From Kiritimatiellia bacterium (GTDB taxonomy: Bacteria; Verrucomicrobiota; Kiritimatiellia; RFP12; UBA3636), in NCBI GenBank assembly GCA_017481725.1, contig JAFUOX010000095.1, positions 1 to 32,320 of the forward strand: a stretch of DNA of 32,320 nucleotides. The letters run 5' to 3'. The position numbers and the translations under genes were made by a program. The notes under the pieces are model-generated. The model saw only the letters and a list, made by a program, of their open reading frames with translations. It searched no databases and was not told the DNA's origin. Within the stretch, counting starts at the first letter, position 1. Every line of letters starts with the position of its first letter. Shown in pieces: positions 7,851 to 14,179 of this stretch.

Positions 7851-8609
7851 ATGAAAAAAAATCTTTTAGCAACTGCTATAATTAGTATTACATTTAATGC
7901 TCTTAGCTTTAACATTGGAACAAATGCATTTGAATTTGTGTTTGAAGACACAAATCTATCAACAGATATAAAAACACTAATTACTGACGACTTTTCTGCC
8001 ATAATTACACGATGTGATTTAGCAAAGATAAATTATATCACACCTACAAATGGTTATATTTCATATAAAACATTACATTTAGAACTATATCCAAGTAGAA
8101 AAATACCTAAAAAATTTAACCAAATAAACGGAACTAATTATTTGTCTATATCAAAAATTATCTCTGATGATTTACAGCAACGATTAACTATTCACAACAC
8201 ATATACAAATGCGTATTCTTTATGTACTAATTTTGTTAATTTTTTTAATTCCGAGGACTTGCAAAATATTAGCTCAAACAAAATAAGAAATGTTCTTTAT
8301 CAAAAAGGGATGACAGATGCAGATTATATGTCATATAGAGAAGATTTCCTTAACGATTTTAAGGATGTTCAGTTTTTCTATCCTCCAAAATCATCTTTCT
8401 ATATAATGGAAGCAGGATTTAATGGAATAAGAGAAGAGAGTGTATGGACATTTATTCCTTGTCTCACAGATGCAAATTATTTGGAATGTTACATTGCCGT
8501 ATTCTTTAACAATTACTGGCATTTGATTTCTCCGTATGATCCAATTCTAGAAGAATTTTTAGAAAAAGCAAAAGAAAAAGTACAAAACTCTATTTCTAAT
8601 GATAATTAG
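7851..8609 (+). CDS. exported partner protein 3 (immunity-like, inferred)
   Basis: A 252-residue protein with signal peptide of about 19 residues (ending NALS) then FNIGTNAFEFVFED. It is the close paralogue of partner 2. Shared marks are INGTNY-x-x-ISK, NTYTNAY-xx-CTNFVNFFNS, YQKGMTD, SSFYIMEAGF, VWTFIP and FFNNYWHLIS. It differs by a Lys/Glu-rich tail of about 20 residues. It is the last gene of the array and is intact although the tip before it is broken, as expected if loss of an immunity-type gene were costly, or if it protects against relatives. The spacing and the AGGAATAATAAT ribosome-site context are identical to partner 2. Confidence 0.82.
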   Translation: MKKNLLATAIISITFNALSFNIGTNAFEFVFEDTNLSTDIKTLITDDFSAIITRCDLAKINYITPTNGYISYKTLHLELYPSRKIPKKFNQINGTNYLSISKIISDDLQQRLTIHNTYTNAYSLCTNFVNFFNSEDLQNISSNKIRNVLYQKGMTDADYMSYREDFLNDFKDVQFFYPPKSSFYIMEAGFNGIREESVWTFIPCLTDANYLECYIAVFFNNYWHLISPYDPILEEFLEKAKEKVQNSISNDN

Positions 8610-8674
8610 TGAAATAAAGCCTCGATAACGCAAGTGGTTTGTATGTAAATTTCCACCAAATTTATCGTGGTTTA

Positions 8675-8702
8675 AGTCTCTGTGTCTCTGCGTCTCTGCG
8701 GG
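8675..8702 (+). repeat. CTCTGTG/CTCTGCG short tandem repeat
   Basis: Three near-copies of GTCTCTGYG run in series. The same kind of repeat appears in reverse orientation at 8766-8799 and, as GACGCAGAG units, at 13492-13530. This looks like a dispersed intergenic repeat family of this genome. Confidence 0.65.
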
Positions 8703-8765
8703 AAATAAAATCTAACACAACAACATCTGTGAATAATGGTCGCTGACACTTCAGCCTTCGGCGAA

Positions 8766-8799
8766 ACGCGGAGGACAGAGAGGTAAGGAGACGCGGAGA
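8766..8799 (-). repeat. CTCTGCG-family repeat, opposite orientation
   Basis: This stretch reads as ACGCGGAGGACAGAG then GGAGACGCGGAGA on the + strand. It is the reverse-complement type of the 8675-8702 repeat, though degenerate. The two copies form an imperfect inverted pair with about 60 bases between them. Confidence 0.5.
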
Positions 8800-8840
8800 T
8801 TTGCCACGCAATATGAAGCATTGCTACGCGATATTTTCAT

Positions 8841-8870
8841 AGGACTTATAGGACTTATAAGTCTTATGAA
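8841..8870. repeat. palindromic AGGACTTATA repeat
   Basis: AGGACTTAT is repeated directly and then inverted. The core GACTTATAAGTC (8852-8863) is a perfect 12-bp palindrome, and pairing extends outward for several more bases with G-T steps. It could form a hairpin. A terminator is unlikely because no T-run follows. Confidence 0.6.
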
Positions 8871-9089
8871 TTGGCTTGTTAGCATGCACACTGATTTGTC
8901 GCTGGCACTCCTGTCTGCGGTGCGTACACGGATTAGCATAAATTTGCACACGATGAATAATGTATGTACATTTTGTCCCTCTCATGATATTATATAAAAG
9001 TAATGCTTTCTTAAAGTGGGTTTTAGTTTAACCATGTTATCATTTTATTAAGTGAATTTTATCCAATTATTTAGAAATGAGGAGACTAT

Positions 9090-11633
9090 ATGTCATTTTT
9101 ACCATCCCCGAAAAAGTTTAAGCGTTTTGGTATTGAACTTTCACTAAAACCTTTCTTTGATAATACGCCAGAAACGCGTACTCGTGTTTGTGAGAAGCTA
9201 TTTGAACAATGGGTGCCTTTGTGCCGAATTTCAGACAAGTTCTCTATTCTTATTTACGCTAGTGAAGGAAGCCAGATACTTGAGTATAATGGCGATTTAT
9301 CTCAAAGCTTTGAATGGGATTATTGGCTTGGAGCAGCAAATTATCCACTACGTAACCAGGAACCATTGCCTCCAGAGGATCCAGAGAATCGTACTCTATT
9401 CCGTGCTGCAAAAAAATATCGTGATGACCCAATTCCAGAGTTTACCTACCAGTGGTTGAAGGACTTGGTGGCAGAGCTAAAGGAGATGGCAAAAAAACAT
9501 CTAGGTCCTACTGTAGAGATAGATGTTGGTTGCTTCTTTGATCCAGGACCAGAGTTTGCAATTTCTGATTTTAAATACAATCGTCATAAAGAAATTCTTA
9601 CAGTTGGCAAAATTTGGGGCTATACTTTTGTTGGGGCTGAGTCAAAGCTACATGCAGAGAAGCGTGCATACGCTGCATTCCCTAATGGAATAGAGGAGGG
9701 TCTTCCATTTGGTGAGTTTTTGGGTCGCCAAGCTTCTGTTTATTGTAAGGATTTAGGCTTTAATTTTATATGGCTTTCTAATGGGCTTGGATTTGGCCGA
9801 AACCCATGGTCATTTGATGGAAATATTTTCCAGCCAGATGGCTTCCATGAGGAATTAGTTGATGTAGATAGGGACGAAGCATTTAATTTTTGGCCAACCT
9901 TCTTGAAGGCACTGGATCCAAGTATTGGTATTCGTTTAAGAGGCTCAAATATGCCAGCAGGTATTGAGGCTTGTTCAGATGCAACTCCTTGGAAGCAAAT
10001 TCAAGAATATGCAGGCGAGCGTATTGAAATACCTGTAAACTCTCCTTGGGCAGCATTGGACGGCTTATTTGGATTAGAGCTCGGCGGTTGGATGAGTAGA
10101 AGTCTAGGCTCGCTAAAGGAGCTTAATTTCCGCTTTTATACACACGACCCATGGTGGATGAATAGCCCGTGGATAGATCGCTATCAGCGTATGCCACATG
10201 ATATTTATATGCCATTGGCTATTTCGCGACTCCTACCAAATGGATCTGTATTATCCACAGAATCGCTTGCTATAATGTCAGCAAATGATTCTTTAGGTAA
10301 TATGCCAGATCAGGTTCCATATGAGGTAACTGCACATTTTGCTCAGGCACGAGAAAATGCACCTGATCAAGCAGCACCAGTTATTTGGGTCTATCAATTT
10401 GATGAATTGTATGATGATTTGGCAGCACCAACCAATGAAAAGCTATGCCGCCGCTATTCGGATGATTTATATATTTGCGGTTGTATTGATTCTGGTGTGC
10501 CAATAACTAGCTTTACTAGCACATCAGATTTGCTTCAGCTATCCATGGAGCAGACCTTGCCACATATTTTGTTGACGCCAGTGCCAGCAAAGGGGACCGC
10601 GATTCGTGAGCGACTATTTGCTCATGTAGAGGCAGGTGGTAAGGCCGTTATTTATGGAACAATACCTTCTGATGATGAAGAGCTACTAGAGTATTTTGGT
10701 TTAGCACCACTTGCTCCTTACGACATTAAGATGACAGAGCATGCAATGCTTGGTAGTGGCTATGTGGGAATAGACCCTATACCTCCTTACGAAGGCGACC
10801 TCGCTCTAGCCATAGATGGTGACTTAACAGGGGAAAAGCTTTGTCATGCATCCATCTTTGGAGCCGGTCCATTAGAGCTAATTGCAGCAGAGAAGTCTTC
10901 AAAAGCCTATGTTTGGGCACAAGGTGTTACACCAGATGGAAAAGCATTTGCTCTTGCATCTACACACCCTGCCACAAGTTCTTGTGGTTCTGCAACATGG
11001 CTACGTGCTGGTGCTTCTTATGATGCTAAGAAGATTGGCCGCTATCTTTCTCATTTAGCCAAGAGTAAATACAAGTGGCAGGAAGATTTGGCAGTTGAAG
11101 CATTTGCACGAATTGGTATGCGCTTTACATATACGCCAGTAGAAATGCCAAATGCTGAGCCATCGCGTCCAGCTATCCACATGGTTTCACGCTCTCGTAA
11201 TGGCTGGTTCTTTAGTGGATATAATCGTGATGCAGTGCCAGAGATACAGCTATCGCTTCCAGATGGTGCTCCGATTACAGTAAATTCTCGCACACGAGTT
11301 TGTGATAGTGTTGCTTATTGGCGCCATCCGGAAAAGTGGTGGTCTAAGGAGGTGCGTATTTTTGTTAAGCAGGAGGCAGACACCGAGGTGCTATGCGACG
11401 AAATAGCAGCCCTTGGCTATAAGAAGAGTCGCCGCTTCCAGTTAAATGGGTTGAAGAATGCGGATGTAATTTTCTATCCAGAAACAGGCACAGCAGCAGA
11501 TGTTACAGGTGTTCAGCGCCACTATGCATCAATGCTTGCAGGTGATTGGGTAACCCCAGAGCCATATTCAACGCCTTATGGAGAGGCTTTACGCTTTGCA
11601 AATATAACTGGCGACCTACTAATCAGTTGGTAA
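9090..11633 (+). CDS. large glycosidase-like protein, family not assigned
   Basis: An 847-residue cytoplasmic-type protein with no signal peptide. AGGAG lies about 10 bases before the ATG. The N-terminal half (about 10-480) is rich in Trp, Tyr, Asp and Glu with regularly spaced strand-and-helix elements and sugar-site-like segments (DVGCFFDPGPEF, FIWLSNGLGFGRNPW, FYTHDPWWMNSPW). It resembles a TIM-barrel glycosidase. Residues about 505-560 (LLTPVPAKGTAIRE, then GGKAVIYGTIP) resemble the GATase-like domain of beta-galactosidase-type enzymes, and the end looks like a beta-sandwich. I cannot name the family or the catalytic residues. Codon use is like dnaA and unlike the AT-rich array upstream. 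It stands alone, ending at a clear terminator. Confidence 0.8.
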   Translation: MSFLPSPKKFKRFGIELSLKPFFDNTPETRTRVCEKLFEQWVPLCRISDKFSILIYASEGSQILEYNGDLSQSFEWDYWLGAANYPLRNQEPLPPEDPENRTLFRAAKKYRDDPIPEFTYQWLKDLVAELKEMAKKHLGPTVEIDVGCFFDPGPEFAISDFKYNRHKEILTVGKIWGYTFVGAESKLHAEKRAYAAFPNGIEEGLPFGEFLGRQASVYCKDLGFNFIWLSNGLGFGRNPWSFDGNIFQPDGFHEELVDVDRDEAFNFWPTFLKALDPSIGIRLRGSNMPAGIEACSDATPWKQIQEYAGERIEIPVNSPWAALDGLFGLELGGWMSRSLGSLKELNFRFYTHDPWWMNSPWIDRYQRMPHDIYMPLAISRLLPNGSVLSTESLAIMSANDSLGNMPDQVPYEVTAHFAQARENAPDQAAPVIWVYQFDELYDDLAAPTNEKLCRRYSDDLYICGCIDSGVPITSFTSTSDLLQLSMEQTLPHILLTPVPAKGTAIRERLFAHVEAGGKAVIYGTIPSDDEELLEYFGLAPLAPYDIKMTEHAMLGSGYVGIDPIPPYEGDLALAIDGDLTGEKLCHASIFGAGPLELIAAEKSSKAYVWAQGVTPDGKAFALASTHPATSSCGSATWLRAGASYDAKKIGRYLSHLAKSKYKWQEDLAVEAFARIGMRFTYTPVEMPNAEPSRPAIHMVSRSRNGWFFSGYNRDAVPEIQLSLPDGAPITVNSRTRVCDSVAYWRHPEKWWSKEVRIFVKQEADTEVLCDEIAALGYKKSRRFQLNGLKNADVIFYPETGTAADVTGVQRHYASMLAGDWVTPEPYSTPYGEALRFANITGDLLISW

Positions 11634-11673
11634 ATAGAGCTCTGGCTATATTGCTGTAAATACATTTAAAATC

Positions 11674-11718
11674 AGCCTAAATTTCGCATAAAGTTCCGGA
11701 ATTTAGGCTTTGTTTTTG
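11674..11718 (+). terminator. rho-independent terminator after the 847-residue gene
   Basis: A perfect 10-bp stem (AGCCTAAATT 11674-11683 with AATTTAGGCT 11700-11709) is followed by TTGTTTTT. It separates the glycosidase-like gene from the dnaA control region. Confidence 0.75.
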
Positions 11719-11751
11719 CTTAATTAATCTTTTTGTTTGGTGATTTTGTGT

Positions 11752-11823
11752 TGTTGATAAGCTGTTAATAACTATGTTAATAACCTGTTAATATGCTTAT
11801 AATTCTTTTTTCTTGTTAATAAC
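11752..11823 (+). promoter_or_regulatory. cluster of five TGTTRATAA boxes, candidate DnaA sites
   Basis: Copies lie at 11752 (TGTTGATAAG), 11763, 11775 and 11814 (TGTTAATAAC) and 11786 (TGTTAATATG). The first four are spaced 11, 12 and 11 bases apart, about one helical turn, in the same direction. The fourth gap is 28. The reverse complement TTATYAACA differs from the classical DnaA box TTATCCACA at one or two positions. The position just upstream of dnaA, in a very AT-rich stretch, fits autoregulation or an origin. Binding by DnaA is inference. Confidence 0.6.
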
Positions 11824-11901
11824 TCACATTTATGAGAATATAGGGTTGAAATTTAGAGATATAAGAATTTTTAGTTAGATGTCCATTATGGGTTTTAGTT
11901 T

Positions 11902-13314
11902 ATGAACATTACCGAGTTAGAAGGTTATTGGAAATTAGCTTGTTTTGAAATACAAGCAAAAGTTGGTGAGGATGTATTTCAGCGCCATATTGAGCCATTG
12001 AAGCTTTTAGGTTTGTCTGATAGTGGTGTTGTTTCTATTGAAACAGATAATAACTTTTCAAAAACATTTATTAGTAACAACTATTTAGGTATAATTGAGG
12101 ATGCTTTACGCCGTGCATTGAGCAACAGGTTTTCTCAAGTAGAGTTATCTGTTGCGGTTACCCAAGAGGAGCTTCCAGATGTTCCTTTTACTATAGACGA
12201 GCCAGCAAGACCAGTATCTGTTTCTGCTATAAAAGAAGAGGAGATAGGATTTCCTCTTAATGAGAATTATTGCTTTAAGGACTTTATTGTAGGTCCTTCA
12301 AATAGCTTTGCTGCAGCAGCGGCACGAGCAGTGTCAGACAATCCTGGTAAATCATATAATCCTCTTTTTATTTATGGAGATACGGGCTTAGGCAAAACTC
12401 ATCTAATGCAGGCAATAGGCCATGAAGCATTGAAGTATAATTCTGATGTTGTCGTTTGTTATACAACGACAGAGGCTTTGTTAAATGATTTCGTTGAGTC
12501 AATTCAAAAGGGGCAGCAGGGCTCAATTTCCTTCCGTCAACGTTATAGGAGTGTTGATATCCTACTTATTGATGATATTCACTTTATTGCAGGTAAGACT
12601 GCACTTCAAGAAGAATTCTTCAATATGTTCAATGATCTTACTTTAAAAAACAAACAGATTGTGATGACTAGTGATCGCCCTCCTCAAGAAATTCACGGAT
12701 TGGAGCAGCGCCTTGTATCACGTTTCCAAGCTGGTTTAATTACATCTGTGGAATCTCCAGCATTTGAGACACGCTTAGCAATTATTCGTTATAAGCAGCA
12801 GCACAATAACATTCGCGTGCCAATTTCTGACCAGGTGCTACAATTTATCGCAGAAAATGTAAAATCAAATGTTCGTCAGTTAGAGGGTGCATTGAAGCGT
12901 GTTGCTGTATATGCAGAATCCTTTGTGGCAGGTACAGAGCCAACTATAGATGATGTTCGTAATTTAATCAAGGATATGTTGGAAGAGGAAGTTCAACCAG
13001 ATTTGTCCTTTGGGCAAATCCAAAAGGTAGTTGCAGAATTCTTTAACATAACAATTGCAGACATTATGAGTAAGGAGCGCAGCCAAAATATTGCTTTGCC
13101 AAGGCAGATGGCTATGTTCTTGTGCCGTAAACTAACAAAGGGCTCATTGCCAGAAATTTCTCGTGCATTTGATAAGACGCATGCGACTGTGTTGCATGGT
13201 TGTACGACAATTAAAAATCGCATGGAGCAAGATCCTATTCTTAAGCGTCAGGTTGAGAATATTGCTCAGACCTTGGGTAGAAGTCCAGAGGAGTTGTATC
13301 TAACCGTCTGCTAA
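11902..13314 (+). CDS. dnaA: chromosomal replication initiator DnaA
   Basis: A 470-residue AAA+ ATPase that binds DnaA boxes, opens the origin and represses its own gene. The domain order is standard: N-terminal domain I (about 1-85), a short acidic/Pro-rich linker (85-120), and an AAA+ core with Walker A GDTGLGKT (159-166) and Walker B LLIDD (221-225). Residues 270-278 (RLVSRFQAG) match the Arg-containing box VII, and the DNA-binding domain IV starts near 365. Length is typical. Domain IV is unusual. The base-contacting loop reads AFDKTHATV (422-430) where E. coli has AFGGRDHTTV, one residue shorter and with changes at two contact positions. The Arg-rich loop reads KERSQNIALPRQ. No ribosome site is obvious before the ATG. 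No dnaN follows. The gene is monocistronic between two terminators. Confidence 0.97.
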   Translation: MNITELEGYWKLACFEIQAKVGEDVFQRHIEPLKLLGLSDSGVVSIETDNNFSKTFISNNYLGIIEDALRRALSNRFSQVELSVAVTQEELPDVPFTIDEPARPVSVSAIKEEEIGFPLNENYCFKDFIVGPSNSFAAAAARAVSDNPGKSYNPLFIYGDTGLGKTHLMQAIGHEALKYNSDVVVCYTTTEALLNDFVESIQKGQQGSISFRQRYRSVDILLIDDIHFIAGKTALQEEFFNMFNDLTLKNKQIVMTSDRPPQEIHGLEQRLVSRFQAGLITSVESPAFETRLAIIRYKQQHNNIRVPISDQVLQFIAENVKSNVRQLEGALKRVAVYAESFVAGTEPTIDDVRNLIKDMLEEEVQPDLSFGQIQKVVAEFFNITIADIMSKERSQNIALPRQMAMFLCRKLTKGSLPEISRAFDKTHATVLHGCTTIKNRMEQDPILKRQVENIAQTLGRSPEELYLTVC

Positions 13315-13340
13315 AACAATTTTTTGGGTTATTATTCCTT

Positions 13341-13386
13341 GGGCATCGTCAATTTATTGATTGGCGGTGCCCTTCTTCTTTTTTCT
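13341..13386 (+). terminator. rho-independent terminator of dnaA
   Basis: A 13-bp stem (GGGCATCGTCAAT 13341-13353 with ATTGGCGGTGCCC 13360-13372, two G-T pairs) and six-base loop are followed by CTTCTTCTTTTTTC. It starts 27 bases after the dnaA stop. Confidence 0.85.
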
Positions 13387-13491
13387 AATGGGGTAAGAGG
13401 GAAAATAGCGAGATTGTATTAAAATGTTAATTGCTAGCATGAATGTGTCGCTTCATACACGTGATGCTTGCGTGATGCACGAGACGCCGAA

Positions 13492-13530
13492 GGGACGCAG
13501 AGACGCAGAGGACGCAGAGGTCGCAGAGCC
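13492..13530 (+). repeat. GACGCAGAG tandem repeat
   Basis: About four imperfect copies of a 7-9 base GACGCAGAG unit. It is the reverse-complement family of the CTCTGCG repeats at 8675-8799. It is GC-rich in an otherwise AT-rich spacer. Confidence 0.65.
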
Positions 13531-13550
13531 GTACGTGACGCCGAAAAAAA

Positions 13551-13623
13551 CACTAGCGGAATGAGCTTTGCCTTGGCTATTGCTTTTCTTTCGAAGCAAT
13601 TTGGCAAATCTCATCCACTAGTG
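13551..13623. repeat. long imperfect inverted repeat, MITE-like
   Basis: The left arm 13551-13585 begins CACTAG-CGGAATGAGCTTTGCC. The right arm 13594-13623 ends GGCAAATCTCATCCACTAGTG. They pair along about 28 bases with small bulges around an 8-base loop (13586-13593). The outer ends CACTAG/CTAGTG are exact inverted repeats. No T-run follows, so a terminator is unlikely. It could be a small non-autonomous element or a structured RNA. Confidence 0.6.
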
Positions 13624-13670
13624 TGCTCGCACAGGAGCTTATTAAGATAAGGAGGCAACGCATTATAATA

Positions 13671-13807
13671 AATGAAGAATGAAAAATGAAAAATGAAGAG
13701 TGAAGAATGAAGAATGAAGAATGATAAATGAAGAATGAAGAATGATAAATGAAGAATGAAGAATGATGAATGAAGAGTGAAGAATGAAGAGTGAAGAGTG
13801 AAGAATT
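13671..13807 (+). repeat. 7-bp tandem repeat (AATGAAG)n, about 19 copies
   Basis: The period is seven throughout. Most units are AATGAAG, with AGTGAAG, AATGATA, AATGAAA and AATGATG variants. Runs of two AATGAAG units and one AATGATA form a 21-base higher-order repeat in the middle. It is not a CRISPR because there are no spacers. Confidence 0.9.
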
Positions 13808-13871
13808 CAGGTAGAGTTGAGTGGTTTTTTTCCATTCTCGCGTCTAACGTCCTTTCTTTGCTCTTTTAGAG

Positions 13872-13883
13872 CGTGCTAGCACG
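13872..13883. repeat. 12-bp perfect palindrome CGTGCTAGCACG
   Basis: A perfect dyad in the dnaA to secretion-operon spacer, about 200 bases before the operon promoter. It could be a protein-binding site or a remnant of repeat DNA. Nothing else supports a function. Confidence 0.4.
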
Positions 13884-14073
13884 TCCAAAGCGACAGGATG
13901 TCGCTTCTCCATACTTTTCCTCCTATCCTCCGTTGCCTCTGTGTACGCGCCAAAGGCTAGAGCATCAGCGACAAATCCGTGCTCGTGCATCATGTAAACA
14001 TCTCGACAAACATATATTGCACTGCACATTTGATTACGCAAATTTCTTAGGTTGTATCTAGAAAACTCTTCTC

Positions 14074-14102
14074 TTGTCAAATTTTATAAATTTTAGTATA
14101 AT
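14074..14102 (+). promoter_or_regulatory. sigma-70-type promoter of the secretion operon
   Basis: TTGTCA (14074-14079) and TATAAT (14097-14102) are 17 bases apart, near the ideal consensus. The predicted transcript starts near 14109 and has a leader of about 70 bases with a small hairpin (GAATGG/CCATTC, 14115-14131) before the GspF start. Confidence 0.7.
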
Positions 14103-14179
14103 TCTACTAAAAATGAATGGGTGTACCATTCTTAATTTATGTAACTATAAATTTCCGTTAATATTTGGAGAATTTGTAT

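Larger units (their letters stand above)
8610..9089 (+). other. 480-bp non-coding spacer with dispersed repeats
   Basis: I see no convincing gene here. The spacer holds CTCTGTG/CTCTGCG repeats in both orientations (8675-8702 and 8766-8799) and a palindromic AGGACTTATA repeat (8841-8870). Its last 90 bases are AT-rich and lead to the next gene with an AGGAG ribosome site. I could not define a clean promoter for the 9090 gene. TATATA at 8991-8996 has no well-spaced -35. Confidence 0.7.
13315..14179 (+). other. 865-bp non-coding region between dnaA and the secretion operon
   Basis: No gene is supported here. Open frames on both strands are low-complexity readings of repeats. In order the region contains the dnaA terminator, GACGCAGAG repeats, a long imperfect hairpin (13551-13623), a 7-bp tandem repeat (13671-13807), a 12-bp palindrome (13872-13883) and the secretion operon promoter. 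A segment ATTTGTCGCTG occurs here (reverse strand, near 13970) and also near 8896, which links this spacer to the one before the 847-residue gene. Confidence 0.7.

Noticed and set aside
8751..8951. Minus-strand open frame of 66 residues
   Set aside because: Made mostly of the CTCTGCG and AGGACTTATA repeats; no supporting context.
10251..10259. Perfect consensus DnaA box TTATCCACA
   Set aside because: Single copy inside the 847-residue coding sequence; likely chance and not part of the cluster near dnaA.
13671..13807. CRISPR array
   Set aside because: The unit is 7 bases with no unique spacers, and no cas genes are present.
13611..13835. Minus-strand open frame rich in Phe, Leu, His and Ser
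   Set aside because: It is only the reverse reading of the 7-bp tandem repeat; residues repeat with the DNA period.
13844..14080. Minus-strand open frame of 78 residues
   Set aside because: No ribosome site, no recognisable domain, overlaps a palindrome and repeat-type spacer DNA, and runs into the operon promoter.
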